NCBI GenBank assembly: GCA_008711295.1
Contig: VUYV01000036.1
Coordinates: 5,898,846-5,962,845, forward strand
Origin: Anarhynchus alexandrinus
Lineage: Eukaryota; Chordata; Aves; Charadriiformes; Charadriidae
Reading direction: 5' to 3'
Length of the DNA stretch: 64,000 nucleotides
Shown piece by piece: positions 38,001 through 52,800 of the stretch (positions are counted from its first letter, which is position 1; each line of letters opens with the position of its first letter). A program made the translations under genes and the position numbers. Under the pieces are notes generated by a model. The model was not told where the DNA came from and searched no databases. It was given only the letters and a program-made list of their open reading frames with translations.

Positions 38001-41000
38001 CTTGTCTTGTGCAAACCAAGAATATATACAAAATGCTGTTTCAATGTTTCTCTGCTGGTCTAATTAGCTATGTATGTAAATGAGGTACTCAATATAAAGT
38101 ATAATTCTCTTTGGAAAGAGTTTTGCAATGACATCTGCTAAAAAGATGAGATCTGGCATTTATCTGTAGCAAAGACTTCAGAAAGATCTATTTTCTCTTA
38201 AATTAAGAAATTTCTATATGGTTCTTCTGTACAGAACACAGCATGCTGAAAAAAAAATTAAAAGAAATTTCCTTGACATTTTGCAAACTCTAACACATTC
38301 CTCCAGGCACAAAGTTTATTTTTATGTCTCCCCAGCAAACTACTGTGCAAAAGACTCCAGCTTTTTTTGAAAGAAAATCAGTATTGTTTGTTTATTTCTT
38401 GTGTATGAGAAGAGCTGAAAAATATGCAGGTCCTTTGAATGAGGTACTGTAAAAATAGCAGAAAAGTTACAATTTTCTATAGAAACCAGCTCTCTGTGTG
38501 CTTACAATATCAAAGTAGATTGTTTCCAGGACTCATTCTTCCATCTTTTATACTCCTTTCATTTCAGAGGCCATTGTGTCCTTATAAATGGCATTTCACA
38601 TTCCCTTGGGGGAAAAAATACGTATACCTTTTAAAGCCACATTTTTGTGAACAAATACATGACCTTAATCTATTGTAATGTATTTTCTAATAAACATTTC
38701 TTCTTTCTTCAAATACCTCACCATGCATCTGTTCATAGGTGCGTAAGAAATACCATACTGGGTCTAACAAGGTTATATCTAATTTAGTGTCCTCTTACTA
38801 GAATTGTCTTCACAAGAATTTAAAATATGTTAAGGGTGGCTCCAAACTAATAAAGCATGCATTACAGTTTTTGAACTTTCTATATGCTAAGAAAGCGAGC
38901 CTTCTGAGTTCAATACAACTCAACTGATGCATGTCAGAATGTAAAGTTTTCTTTAGCGATGATTTTTGGAACATATAAAAATATACCTCCTAAACACACT
39001 TTTAAATTGAAGATAAGCCTTATGACGGTAGAAGAAATCCAAACCAGACAGGCTCTTTCCAAACATCTAAAAAGTAATTATTTTGTGCTGTAAGAAAAGA
39101 ATTAAGCTCCTCTCTTGTATAACTGGGGATGTTCTCTTTTATTCCTATAGCTGTCTAATCCTTTTTACCAAGATCTCGGTCTCAGGGAATTAATTCTTTG
39201 CTTTGGTGTGACATGCTTGGTGTATTTAGCCCTAAGACAACCTAGTGGTGACACAGGAAATCATCGCAGGCTTTCCCCAGAGTATATTCTTCTCTAGTCT
39301 TGAAGGAATCAATCCTGCAATGAGAAATTGAGAAGACAAACAAGAAAAAGTGCTGGAGGCTGACTGAAAGACTGCCTTTACCTTAATAGCAGCGAAGAAA
39401 CCCCTGCAAAAGAAAACTGGATTTCTGTATATCTTGTGACCCCTTAAGAAGCCCTCTAGGATGAAGTAAGCCTGCTTTTCAAATGAGAAAACAGTGATCC
39501 CTGGAAAGGCTAGGTTTGTTTTACAGGTCCAAAATGTTTTCTGGAGATATTTAGGATAGAATCCACCTTAAAACAGAGAGTTAGGAAAAATGCTATGCAC
39601 GGATTAGGTTCCATTTCAGTCTTGATGTAAGCACTGAAATATGTAATTCTTGAGCTGCTTTTCTATTCTGAAATAAATGACAGTTTAATACTCAGAAAAC
39701 TCAATGAACAGAAAGGCTCACCCTGGGGCAACGGTGATAGTTGGTCCAATTTGCTAACCCATGAGCTATTAAACTTCCTACCCACACTTAGGTTCATGTC
39801 ATTCACACTCACTGGTCCTGCTATCACTCACAGGTCATCCTTATCTGTCATTAAAAATACCAAATTAATTTAGGAGTTAAATTAGCTTACTTTGTCTACC
39901 ATGTCTCAATTATTTCATCTTCAGGAGGACAAAAGTTTCCTTTCTTTTATTAACACATCTGTTTATGAGAATATACAAATCCTTTACTATCCGATCATAG
40001 TGTTTTGAATGGAAAAAGCACAATAAGTACATATAAATGTGTATATATGATATACATTATATAAATTATAGTCTATAATATATATAATGCAATTCATTAT
40101 AATATATTTGCTGAGTAGAGAAGGCCTCTGTATAATGGATTGAGGAAAAAAGGAGAAGTGCTGCATGGAACTTTACCATACTTTGCATAATTCTATGATT
40201 CTAATTTAATACCCTTCTCTTTTGCTCATATTTACCGCTGTCTCTTCAAGCTTGCACACTCAGACAATAAACTTCAGAAAGAGTGGTCTTTGCCTTCTAA
40301 CCCTCCCTTCCCAAGTGCTTCAGCCCCCGCTAGCGTACTAGGAATAATTCATTTTATTTGTAATTAATTAATTTATATCTTGTGATGATGCTCACGCTCA
40401 CAGCTTTGAAAATCATACTGCATCTAAACAGGTGTTGCAGTTAGTTCTGGTATTCAGCCTAGATTTTCTACTTTTTTCATTCAATTAATAACTTTTAATT
40501 CTGTGTCTTGGAGTTTTCCTAAATAACTCTTCTCCTTGACTTGAAATGGTATTTTAATACCCTTCAAATATTTGGTGATATACTGCTAAATGTGCCTAGG
40601 TATCTTTTAGTTAGATTTTTTTTATTGCTTTTAATCTTCTGTCTTAAACCATTTACTTTACTGTCTGCATGGCGGCTGCTCTTCTCTGAAGTCTGTGATG
40701 CACCATGATCTTTTTGGTACAAAAATTAAAGACTTGTAGCTGCATATCCAGTTCATGAAGAACAATAAATCTAGGTTGGAAGCCACATTTTCAGTCTTTG
40801 TTTATATAGGGACCTTTTGTTTTGAGTTCCAAATCACTATCAAACATCTCTTCCTTTCTGCAATCACCTCCAAGTGTCATTCGCTATTACCGCTTTCAGG
40901 ATTTCCCCTTCCCACTTTATTTCAATTTATTCCCAATACAGACCATTAGTTTACAGTATTCTGAATTCTATTCTCTTATGTCCTGCCCACGTTTCTAATT

Positions 41001-42500
41001 GACACAAGCCTTTTTTGTTTTCTCTCAATCCCCGCTAGTATTTGCATTACCTCCTAATTTATTGTTGAACTGCAAGTTTCATCAAGTAGATTATTTCCTT
41101 TCTTAAATCACTACTGAAACTATAAGTCCAAATATTAACTCATGCAGATGTCAGTGCCTCATTGCTATTAATTTATGGTATTTTGTATAGCCCACAGTCC
41201 ACTTTGAGAAACTGTGTGAAAAACTAAACAATTCTGAGTTAAGTTTTGAAGGGATATAATAGAAGTCTGAATAAAATCCATATATATGCACATACACTCT
41301 CATTTAATACTTTCCTTTCATTCACCCATTTTACAATACCAAAAAAGCTAAGTAACATTTATAGTATTAGACTAAATTTAATAATACAGAAAGTCATTAT
41401 AATTATTAACATTTTGTTATTTCCAGTCATATTTCAGCTTCTTTTCATAGCTTTACTAGTCTAGAAATTAGATTCTCAGAATGCTAAAGTTAACCAATTC
41501 CTTGCTAAATTTAAAAAATTATTACACAATCCTGTGCGATTTACTTAGTTTAATAGTCTAAAATGCATATTCCCTGTGCCATTGGATTTCTGCACACTCA
41601 GATTTCCCACAGATGACCTTATTTCTCGTTTGTCAAGTTCTTCTTACTTTTTAATTGTTCTAGAATCGCCCTTTATTTCTTATTCCTAAAAAGAAGCTTT
41701 TTAACTCTGATATTTTAAATAAGATTAATATCATCCCCTTCAGCCTTTCCGTTATTTGTTTTTTCCCTATGATGTTGTAAGAAAATCCTTATTATCTTAA
41801 CCCCTTTGGCTAGTATTAATCTATTTCTCTTTTTATACTGCCTTATCTTTCCCTACAAGCTTTAACTACGAATATTCTTGTCTGGCTGCCTCTTCTCTTT
41901 CCCCTTTCCAGAACACTATTCAATAGTGATTCCTTATCTTTTCTTTCAGTGCCAGAAGCTACCAACAGCATGGTACAGCTGTGAGATATCACAAGGAAAA
42001 GGGAAGGCGTGCAAACATGCTCTCACTTTGTGTAGGTGAGTGACGTAAAATACTGTAAGAAACTATTAATTGTTTTTTAACACAACGTCTTGGTAACACT
42101 GAACCCGACTTGCTACATGCCAAACTGTTTTAAAATCTATAGATCAAGGCTGACATGGCCATAATAATTTTTGGAAAACTTTCTCTAGAATTATTTGTTA
42201 GCTATTCTTCAGATTAACTATTTTGGCCATTCTGTGCCCTGTCAGTGTGTTTTAGATCATTTTACTCCTAATTAGAATACTACGACCTGAAGCATGTTAA
42301 AGAATAACTAAAAAAACATGGACCATTACAGTGACTGACAGGAATAACAAAACTCACCGACAACATACACACTACCTCCGATTACGGGTTTAGCTCTTTG
42401 CTGAATACTGACATATGTACAAACTATTAAGGATGAAGAAACCCTCACTACAAACCAAAGAGAAGACTGAAATAAAATACGCAACTCAATTAGTTTTACC
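35001..42500. other. Intronic sequence, strongly AT-rich
   Basis: Apart from the hairpin at 35666-35716, I see only simple AT stretches, notably alternating AT around 40030-40110. Much of 36.6-38.3 kb is rich in TAAT and ATTA cores, as vertebrate conserved non-coding elements often are, but conservation cannot be judged here. Confidence 0.5.
35666..35716. repeat. Hairpin: 15-base perfect stem, 2x2 internal loop, 6-base inner stem
   Basis: Arms 35666-35680 and 35702-35716 pair perfectly. After a two-by-two mismatch, 35683-35688 pairs with 35694-35699 around a five-base loop. The overall 51-base shape is like a short microRNA precursor, though somewhat small. A smaller GTATG/CATAC hairpin follows at 35717-35735. 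Confidence 0.8.
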
Positions 42501-42567
42501 CTGAGCAAGGGATTGGACTATATGACCTTCAGAAGTCCCTCCAAACCTATATTTATCTATGAGTCTA
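42501..42567 (+). mobile_element. CR1 3'-tail remnant
   Basis: About 67 bases match the CR1 3' UTR end: GGGATTGGACTATATGACC, then an AGAAGTCCCTCCAAACC-like block and a decayed ATCTATGAGTCT tail. No coding part is left. It is short and isolated. Confidence 0.65.
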
Positions 42568-45500
42568 TTTCACATAATTTCAAAAGTATTTTGAAATCTA
42601 TTCACAAAAATTGTTCTGAAAGTAAAATGCTAGCCTTAAGGCACCACACTTAAAATCTCTTGAATTTATTATTACATCTGGTTACATGAACACAATGAAC
42701 TACTCTCAAATATGAAAGAACCCCAAAATATTAATATGCATTAATATACATTAAAATGCATATATTTCAATCATAAGTTAAGTTGGAAAGCTTGAGCTCT
42801 GGTCTCCTGGGACGGCTCAACATCTGAATCCTGCACACCACATCACACCAGGGGAATGCTAAAATATAACCACACCATGAGTATGGCCTCCTAACTTAAA
42901 TGATCTTCCAGGGACCACCATCAGTTCTAGAAGCTAACTTGCAACAAAATAGTCATCCAGCTAACTGGTCTCACCCAGCTGATGTTTTAAACAATTCGAG
43001 CTTCCAACCTCAGTTACCAATGTTTTCCAGAGGTTTCCCAGTTCCCTTTACAATTACTAACTATTCACTTTACAAATACTAACTACCCATTCAGAGCAAA
43101 ATCTAAAAAGAAAAAAGGAAAGCTCATATGTGTACGAACGTTTTTTCTAAATGCAGAAATATATAAGGACTGCCACAAAGAACACCAGCACTTTGTTAAT
43201 TTATTTTTTTAGTGTTGAAATGGTTGAGGGTAGCCTCAGAAACCAGGATACTGTTGTTCTCATAAACTTCCCAGTCATACTTGTGGAGGCATAAATTGCC
43301 TTTTGATAGCTGTATATCAACAATTTCTGCAAAAATATAGGAAATAATCTAATGCATGCATAAAAGAATAAGAAAAACACCATCTATACAAATTTAGTAA
43401 AAAAAAAATAAATTCAGAAGATACTGTTTAACGTCATTAGGAAATCTGTTTAAACATTGTAATTGCATATGTCTCAGTGAGGTGGCATTGACTTGTTCCA
43501 GATTACCATGGATTTATACATGAATGGAACACAAAATTTTTAGTACCATAAAACTGAGTGCTGTGTGGTTGTGCTTGTCATGTGACTAATGAGTGGTGTA
43601 CGCAAAAAAGAAACTTCTTGAAAAACAGAAATGTGTGCTCAAAGGCTGCAGTGGACACCTGTGTGGACAAAGACATTTATGCATGATATCTGGCCAGAGA
43701 TCAAAATTCATGCTACTAAATGTTCACCTGGGAGAAGTAGGACAAATGCAGCTATGGCAAATGTGCCGGAAACAAGGTGACTAAAAAAAGGAGGGGGTAA
43801 TTTGTAGCATTTTCTTGAACACAAAACAAACAAAAAAGTAAAATAATGCTGTGATTGGTCGTTAAAGCTATTCAGTGATACAAATGAAGATTAACGCAAG
43901 AGTGCTCCCAGCATCATTGCCACTCAAGAGCACATAGATCTAACATTGTCCTGAAAAGGTCATCAGTCCATCTGTTTCTTTGGCAGAGGTGACAACCAGC
44001 CTACATGGATTACTCTCTCCTAACAGTATTTAACATTCGATAATCCTCAGACCAAACAGAGACAATCGCATAAATATCCAGGGGACAATCTAAAGCATTT
44101 CTATGCTATTGCAGACACAATGGGCTAGTAAAAAGCACTGATTTCAACAGTTTCTGATAAGCTAGACCCTCCAAAAGAAAGTGTAAATGATTTATGATAT
44201 CATTAGATTCAATTGTCCCTATGTAAACAATTATTTCCATTTCTCTGAGTTTATAGTGTGGTTTATTATAAATAATTTAAACAAGAAAATGTAGACCATA
44301 CATTGAACTATTTATTTTAATAATTTAATTTGCTACACATTTGTACTCATAAATGAAAGTATTTCAATGTTGTTTATAATTCATGTGATTTCAAAGACTT
44401 CTTACGTAATTTAGATTAAGGTATGGTCACATTTGAGTAGACTTCGGTGCATTTACACACGGCAGATCAATTAGAAATGTAGTAATCATTTGTGACAGTG
44501 AAAGCACTGCAATAAGAAAACTAAAATCTTGATTAAATAACACCTGGACCTTTGTCTTTCTTACACTACTGAGTAACTAACTTGTAACTGTGCTTTTATA
44601 TAAACACAAAAAAGAATGGTTGCTATAAATAAAATCTAGAAATTTCACTGATAATTTTATTTTTAAGAGCGCGTGTGGCTCTTTCTAATAGTTCTTGTAC
44701 TTAAACTGACAAAACCCCAAAACCAGAGAACATGAAAGACTGCTTGGCTCACCTTGTCCCCTTCAATCCTACTGACATTTGTGGAAATTAAATACTAACG
44801 TAAGTAAAGCTTGACAAGCAACATCATGAAAATCTTCAAGGTTACTGCAAACGGATTAAACCATAATATTTGTACACGGTCTACATACCTGCTTTCGTGT
44901 CTAAAAGGGGACTAAAACAGAACTGGAATTTTCATTTCAAGCAAGTGGTGCAGATAGACTGGAATTAGCTCCTGAAGTGCCTATGTGGGGACATCCCTGT
45001 TCCCAATGGGCCTAAATAAAGGCCTCCAGGAGTGCACACTGTACTTTGTTCCCTCTTTGAGCCTGGTCGGGGACCTAGGTGACCATGTAAGTCTGCTGTC
45101 TGCCAGAAGGCATCTAACCTGCTGATTACCAAACCTCTACGTGTTCTCGGACAATGCTATATATCTGAGAGAGTACTGAGCTGAACCCAAAGACTTTTTG
45201 CTCACTTTTATTCAAAAATACCAGCTATGGAAAAAGATGGAATATGCCTTTCACATATAAATATGCTACTTAAGTATCTTTTAAGGAGAAGGAGATAAAA
45301 GTTCATGGTCATCCTTAGCCTGAGGAAACTTAAGCCCATATTTTCTCTTTCCTGGGATACTGCCCTCACTAACAGGCAAAGGGCTCACATTAAGTGTTGG
45401 TACATTCTGATATTCCTGTGAAACTACAGCACTGCAAGAAATAAGAAAGATTTATGGGATCAGCAGAACCAACTCAGAGGAAACCCCACTCAGTGCTGGT

Positions 45501-48500
45501 GGTTGAAGTGCCTCCTGACCGAGGCAAGACTAGGCTCTGGGCAACGTATGCATTTAACTCACATCCTAGCTTAACCCACCGCAATTTGGTTGCCTGCCTA
45601 CACTCTGCCATCATAGCAGTGATAGGAATTGCAGAAATGAATGAGGAATGGGCTGGAAGGCATATCCCGCCCTTTATGACTGAGACCTTTTATGTGCATA
45701 AAACCAATGGAGAAGACCAGTGGAAGCTGATGGCACAGAGCAATGAGAGAAAAGAAACAGATTTGAAGAGAATTCGTAACACAGAGGAATCTTGTGCAAA
45801 GTAGAGCTCAAAGCTGGGAATACTGGACTCTTCACAGACTTCAGATGGTTGTGTGACTGGAGCGATGAGGAAACAAAACCAGAGAATTAAATAGAGGGAT
45901 TCTATTTCTTTGTCCAAGCCTGTACATTTCTTGGGCTAGCTGAAATAAAGACTGTTTTTTCTTTTGTTTTGGTTTTGGTTTTTTTTTTCATTTGTAATTC
46001 CTACAAAGCTTCTGTGTTTGTTTACTTCACCTATTTTATGCCCCAGAAGGGATAAACTGTAAGCTTAGAGTACTAATAAGACTGGAGTTCTGTGAAAGTG
46101 CAAGCTTCTGGGAAATCTGAGGGTTTAGCTGAAAGAGCAATGTAAAGAGCTAACAACCTAGAGACAAGACAAAGCACAGGGAGACCAAGGGAAAATAAAA
46201 AAAAAGAAAAAAAAAAACACAACAAAACCAAAAAACATGCTTAGAGCCAGTATAATTTCAAGGGAAGCTTAAGTATGTATAAACCTTGTGTTATGAGCTG
46301 CAGACCAAGAAGCTTGCTCAGTATTTAGCTGTGAGCTCCATAAAGGCGACGTGACAATTTCTAACAGAGAGCTACAAGTTACAAATACCAAATATGCTGA
46401 AATGGACTTTGTGGCCTGAGGGTCTGTCTTATGAGAGGAACAGTGTGTGATCATCCTTCAAGTTAGAATGCACATAATGTATTCTCTGATCAACACAGCA
46501 CTTTGTGCCTTTGCCAGCGCATCGCTACTACCACGAGCAATGGGTATTTGCCAGAGGAACAAAGGAGAATACTGGGGGTCTTTTTGCCTGCATGCCAAAG
46601 GGATCCCTGTCTTGAAATGGCAGGATTCCTGACTATATCACAGGACCAGACACCATCTTGGTGTCTCATCATAATAGTGTATTTCAATAGAAGAGATTTA
46701 GCATCCCCAGTATCTTTTTCCTCAAGAAATCTCCAGTGTACCCTATGCCTAGTCTCCATGATTTCATTTACTTATGCATTTTGAATTAATCCACATAAAA
46801 GACATAAATACTTTTTAAATGTCCATCTTTTCAAATTGTTTGGAATCTAATTTTCTCCCTGTTTAAAGGTCTGCATAGAATTCTCTTCAGAATACCACAA
46901 TGATTTTCCTTAATTTGCAAAAAAAAAAAGATCACCTTTTAGTTAACAGTATTCACCCCTAAAATGTGCAAAGACTTTAAGTAGACAAGAAACATAAGGT
47001 CAAAACTTGTAATGATAACTGAGCTGTGAGGAAAGACTGAATGGACAAGACTTAAATCCTTGGTTGGTATCAGACATGCAACAAAGATCCATGTAAATTG
47101 GGCTACACAATTCACAACATTCTGCGCTGCTAGCAAAATAACTTGTATTTTTTAATTGAGTTCTCTCTTAGCTAGAAAAATAGCAACCAGATCATTGAAA
47201 AGATCCACACTGATTTTAATGCAAAATGATTCTCTCAGATCTTCCATACACAACCACTGGAAGTGAAATATCGTGGTTGAAGTATAAGCGCAATAGAAAA
47301 CCGACCTTAGAAATGTGAAAAATCCTTTGAGCCTATGCCACAGTATTAGTGTAAGATATTCAGATAGGATTTTAAAAAATGGCAGTTATCAACCTCTTAA
47401 ATATAATAATTGCTGGACACTGTTTCGGTAGAATATTGTCTTCCGATACTTCATAATTTAATGCTGTCTCCTTCTTAGGAAGAAACTCCCTGACAGTGGC
47501 TGTCATCTTAAATGACTGTCAACTTTGTGTTCAAACACATATCATTCGTTTAAAATGTTTGATGAAAGGAAAAATTTAGAGATAAATACAACCCCAAATT
47601 TACACAAAAAGAAGAATTAAGAAGCATCTATTCCTACAGTGGTTGCGTCAGTCATAGCCAAACATTGGCCAGCTGCTCCTAAAGTGATTCCTGTTTTTTA
47701 TCGAGATGTGTCTGCTGTGATACAATTTATCAAATATAAATCAATAAGGTGATACTATTTTTTTGTTTCACCTAATGAAAAAAAAAAAGATGCAGGCTTT
47801 AGAACGCTAAAATTTTGTAACAAATTCCATGGTAGCTCCTGGACACATTCAACAGAAAGGAAAAAAAAAAAAAGTACAATGATGATAACCAGTGCCGTTC
47901 TTCCTGATTAATTCTAAATGGTTTTTAGTGTAGCCCTGCATCCCAATAAATAAAGCACCACCGTTGCCATTAAAAAGCCTTGGGATATGTCAAGTATTGT
48001 CTGAACTTTTCCCTGTTCTTCCTGGAGCTTTGTTTAGCTTCTTTAATGACAAACCAGCTATCACCTGATTTGTTTAACTTTTGCTTAGCTTTGTAGAACC
48101 ACATTATTTTTACAGATGGTAGCAACAGTTATTCTGTACAGAACGACGTACTTATTGCCGCAGCATAATGATGCAATACAGAAGAACACAGTCACGGCAA
48201 TGAGAGAATGGTTTGAGAGCAGAGGTCTCCAAGCAGGAGACACTGGATGCAGTGCAGGGGAATACAGGTCTGGCAGGGTCAGTGAGGGGCAGAAGATGAC
48301 ACTGAGGATCCCAGAGCTAATGAAGAATACACTGACGATCAATTAAAGCAGTGCAGACCTGGGAACTGGACAAAACTAGGTTCTAGGATAACAAGAACAA
48401 AGAATATTTATCCAACTTATGTAAGACAGTCTATATATCGAAAATTCATTATTAATTCATTACTAACAATGATTTATTTGATAGTCATTTACTCTTATTT

Positions 48501-48919
48501 TATAATTACTTTTATGAATAATATTTAGTGAAATGATTGTTAATAATAAAATAAAGGTTTTCTGTTCCAATATTGATTAGATATATTTAAGGTATGCACA
48601 TTTTCAATTGAGGGTATTTACTGGCAAACCTGCTTTTAATTAAATCCCATTTACATGTATAATCTTGTTGATCCAATGAGATTAATTATATACAAGTGAA
48701 CACAAAAGCAGGGATTCAGTCGTCTGAAAAATATTTATATGCTACACCCTGGCATGCTTGCGTTCCCCTTCATGTCTTATTTATGATAGAAATTATTTTA
48801 TTGTAAAGTTACTGTATGCGTTATGTTATCAGACTAAAATCTATTTTTTGCAACACTTCAGATTTCACATGGACAAAAATCCATTATGAAAAACCTTAAA
48901 AGCATGGAATAGGAGAAAA
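42568..48919. other. Intronic sequence, mostly unannotated
   Basis: It contains the 116-codon frame at 45454, T-rich (45950-45990) and A-rich (46193-46240) simple stretches, and an AT-rich part at 44200-44500 with many TAAT cores. No gene is recognised. Confidence 0.5.
45454..45804 (+). other. Unrecognised 116-codon open frame
   Basis: The longest plus-strand open frame between the CR1 copies at 33-34 and 48.9 kb, in a slightly GC-richer patch that begins near 44950 and includes AATAAAGGCC. It has no recognisable motif. It could be decayed transposon sequence or chance. Confidence 0.15.
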
Positions 48920-49820
48920 ATCATAGAATCATAGAATTGCTGAGGTTGGAAGGGACCTTTAAGATCATCAAGTCCAACCATTAACCTACCCTGACAAAAC
49001 CACTTCTAAACCATGTCCCTAAGTACCACATCTACCCTTTTTTTAAACACCTCCAGGGATGGCAAATCCATGACTTCCCTGGGCAGCCTATTCCAATGTT
49101 TAATAACCCTTTCAGTGAAAAAAATGTTTCCTAATATCCAATCTAAACCTCCCCTGACATAACTTGAATCCATTTCCTCTTGTCCTATCACTTGTCACCA
49201 GGGAGAAGAGGTCAGCCCCCACCTCTCTACAACCTCCTTTCAAGTAGTTGTAGAGGGTGATAAGGTCTCCCCTCAGCCTTCTCTTCTCCAGGCTAAACAA
49301 CCCCAGTTTCCTCAGTCATTCCTCATAAGATTTGTCCTCCAGACCCCTCACCAGCTTTGTAGCCCCTCTCTGGACACGCTCCAACACCTCAATGTCCTTC
49401 TTGTAGTGAGGGGCCCAAAACTGAACACAGTACTCGAGGTGGGGCCTCACCAGTGCTGAGTACAGCGGGATGATCACTTCCCTAGTCCTGCTGGTCACGC
49501 TATTCCTGATACAGGCCAGGACGCTGTTGGCCTTCTTGGCCACCTGGGCACACTGCCGGCTCATATTCAGCCAGCTGTCCACCAATACCCCCAGGTCCTT
49601 TTCTGCCGGGCAGCTTTTGAGCCACTCTGCACCAAGCCTGTAGCGCTGCATGGGGTTGTTGTGACCCAAGTGCAGGACCCGGCACTTGGCCTCGTTGAAC
49701 CTCATACCATTGGCCTCAGCCCATTGGTCCAGCCTGTCGAGATCCCTCTGTAGAGCCATCCTACCCTCAAGCAGATCAACACACCCGCCTAGCTTAGTGT
49801 CATCTGCGAACCTACTGAGG
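48920..49820 (-). mobile_element. CR1 3' third, minus strand (about 0.9 kb)
   Basis: It begins with the reverse-complemented tail AATCATAGAATCATAGAA at 48920. The frame at 49316-49759 is open for 147 codons ([41 protein letters not shown]). The next part (49112-49300, [12 protein letters not shown]) and the C-terminus ([14 protein letters not shown], 49006-49191) lie in other frames. The element breaks off just past the codons for the FADD block near 49820. It is well preserved but 5'-truncated. Confidence 0.93.
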
Positions 49821-52800
49821 GTAAGTGTATGTCCTTAAACGTAAGAGTCCTTCATTCCTTTCATATGTTTCATCTGCAAAACAGCCAATAAAATCACACT
49901 TTCGCTTCAAGCACCAGAAAATACCTGAAGACAACACAGATTTGTTTTTCATCAGAACTTTAGGGGGACAAAAAAATGTTTCCAATTTAGCAGTGATGGC
50001 ATAATCTATATATTTTAAGTACCTGTATGATAGTGATTACTGAGCAAACTACAAACTTTGACGTATTTATCCTCACCACATCACCAGAAGACAAGGCACT
50101 ACTATTGTAACAATACCACGGGGAAAGGAAGTGATGCACAGAAGCTGTATTTATGAAAGAAATCAAATCAATTTATATGCCTCATCACCACTTCCAAGGC
50201 CTATATCCAAAAACTGAGACCTCCAAAATGTTCACCACAGGGCAGCCCACACCTGCTGGTGTCTAAGAGCCATAAGCGACACGCAGGAGATGCATGCAAG
50301 TGTCTGGGCATTGTCTTAGCTGTGAGAAGTAGCAAACTCCTGAGAGTCACCTGCACCTGTCTACCAGTAAAGCCTAATCCAAAAGGTGGTCTTGGGTCAC
50401 ACCTGCTTGACCAAGCTTTGCATGAAAGACAAGCCAGAGATGGCATCCTCCTTTTATAATTTTCTGTGTACATACTGCCAACTCAGACCTGTAAACAACT
50501 GCGGCACCCGGAGCAATCTGGACTCGGTAGCTCTGCTTCTCAAAAGGTTCTGTCTAGTCAAGGAATAGGAATATTCTTGATTTTTCCTGAATTTGAAGCT
50601 GCCCCAATTTTTGTGGATAAATTAAAAATTCAGTGGATTAAAGAGAATGAATATGTAGTAATTTGAACACTCATTTACAAGACAGGAAAACATTGGTTAC
50701 AGGCCCAGCTCCAACTATTTTTAAGTATATTACATTATCCCAGGACAATAGCTATCAAGCTTTTCTTCTGATCATAATTCTGCTTCAAGAGGTGAAACTC
50801 ATACCTATTGCATTTACGAACCCAAATAATAGCACAATCAGCTGAAGCCCTCTGGCCCTATACGTAACTCCCACAACTTTATCAGTTGTTGGGACTGACT
50901 GATATCCTACCCTTGGCACCCTCCTCCCTTCCAAGGAGAGTGAACCTTCATGATACCCTCTGTATCATTAGTGACTTCCTAGGCATTTGGTGCAGATGGG
51001 ACCAGCTGGACCAGGCTCTGTACTCGCATTACACCTGCAGTGCTGAACATTTTTCCTCCTCTCCTTTGTCAGTATGAAGTACATCTATCAACCTTCAAAC
51101 CTACCAGTACGGAGCATCTGTATGTGTGCCAATCACTGCAGATATCAGCCAATGCCACAGAACAAACAAAACACTTCCAAGGATAAAAACATAGCTCATT
51201 ATAATTCAAGCTGAAGTGCCCAGCTTTGCAGACAATTGACATCTTCTACGTATATAGTACAGAAGGGACTGCAAAGGTTATATTCATAGGATAGAGAAGC
51301 AAGCAATGTGAGAAATAGCGAACCATTTAGGATTCAAAGAAATATTCCACACAAAATCTTCAGAGTTACAGTTTTCCAAAACCCTTTTGGGAAAAAGTGT
51401 TCTTGCATGAAGCGTGTACAATATTATTCCTCACAACCAATAAATAGCACGAATTCAATTCCCTGATTTTCTAATCATCAATTTAAGCCCTTTCTAGCTG
51501 CACTACAGGAATGAGTTCCAAGGGCTCTGCAGACTCATCCCCGAGCACTCTGCATACCTTCACAGCAATGGGCACCACTCTTTAATGGTCAGCAGGAAGC
51601 CCTGGATAAACATGTATCTTGGACTCTATTTTGAAGGAACCGCCAGTAATACTGTAACCAAACCCGGTAGAGCTGCCTAGAAACACAATATGAGGTAACT
51701 GGCTGCTAGTACATGGAAAAAGAGTGAGCAAGGGTAACATGTACTGGCCACTTTTGGGTTGGTTTTTTTTGCCTAAGCAAAGCTAAACCGGGCTGAACCA
51801 GCACCACTGTTCCTCTCCAGCTCTTTCTTCTGCCACTTTTTGGTACTGATGGAGGCTCAGCTGAGCCATCATAGCACACTCACCCAACATCAAGATCACC
51901 CAACTTAAAAAAACCAAGGTGAACAGTTTTCTGCTTGTTTGGAGTGCGGACTTAGCTCAGCCAAGAGGTGAAACCAGAACCGTCTCAACAGCAACGTGAT
52001 CTCAGATCCTCACAAGCAACTTGTGATAACATACCTCAGTTGATGACACTGGTTACCAATTTCCACTTAACATAAGGTATTTCCAATGCTAGTTAGAAGT
52101 GGTAAGGTTGGAAGTCCTGCTAATTGTTTTTCCCCAGCTAAGAGCTGGAGAACTGCTCTCTTGATCCTTCACCCCCCCCATCATCCCTCAGCAAAGCTGC
52201 CCAATAGTACACAATTATCAGCTATAGCTGAAAGTTATAAACCATGCTATAAACACACATTGTCTCTGCATAACTGATGAATGAGCAATCAGCACATAAA
52301 GAAGAACAACAGGAACCACAGTCAGCTCCCCATGTGTTTTACGTCTCCTGAAGAATAAAAGAGCAAATTGGTGAAAATTGCCCAAAAGGGGATGACACAT
52401 TGTTCTCCCTGTTGGCCCCATTTTTCTATCAAGCTACCAAAACATGGATGGTATTCAAAGTTTATATTTTTGTTGTGGTTTTGCCATTTCAAGGAGACAT
52501 AAATAAAATTTGAACTGAATAACTGAAAATAGTTTGCTTCCAAATTTCAGTTGCACCTCATGGTGCTGAAAATCTTCATTTGCAGCACCATCAAAGAAAT
52601 ACTAATTTGAGTATGTCATATGTCTTGTTTCCCCTTCAGATAATGAAGAAGAACAAAAACCAGAAGCTTAAGTATGGCATATAAAGAGATAGGCTAACCA
52701 GCTAAAAGAGAAAGAAACGCAACAAGCAGTTAGAAAATGGCTTTTTTTAAGTGCATCTGCTTCACTCTACCAAATGTCAAGCACGGTTTCAAAAGTAAAA

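Noticed and set aside
45950..46240. T-rich and A-rich stretches 250 bases apart, resembling inverted repeats
   Set aside because: The apparent complementarity is only low-complexity T and A runs with TTTTGG/CCAAAA words; no extended specific match.
46447..46784. Overlapping frames of 61-93 codons on both strands
   Set aside because: No similarity or motif; mutually overlapping frames on both strands suggest chance.
51946..52030. tRNA-like start (GCGGACTTAGCTCAG) with a possible GAA anticodon loop
   Set aside because: The D and anticodon stems pair imperfectly, the base before the anticodon is not T, and no GGTTC-type T arm or matching acceptor end follows.
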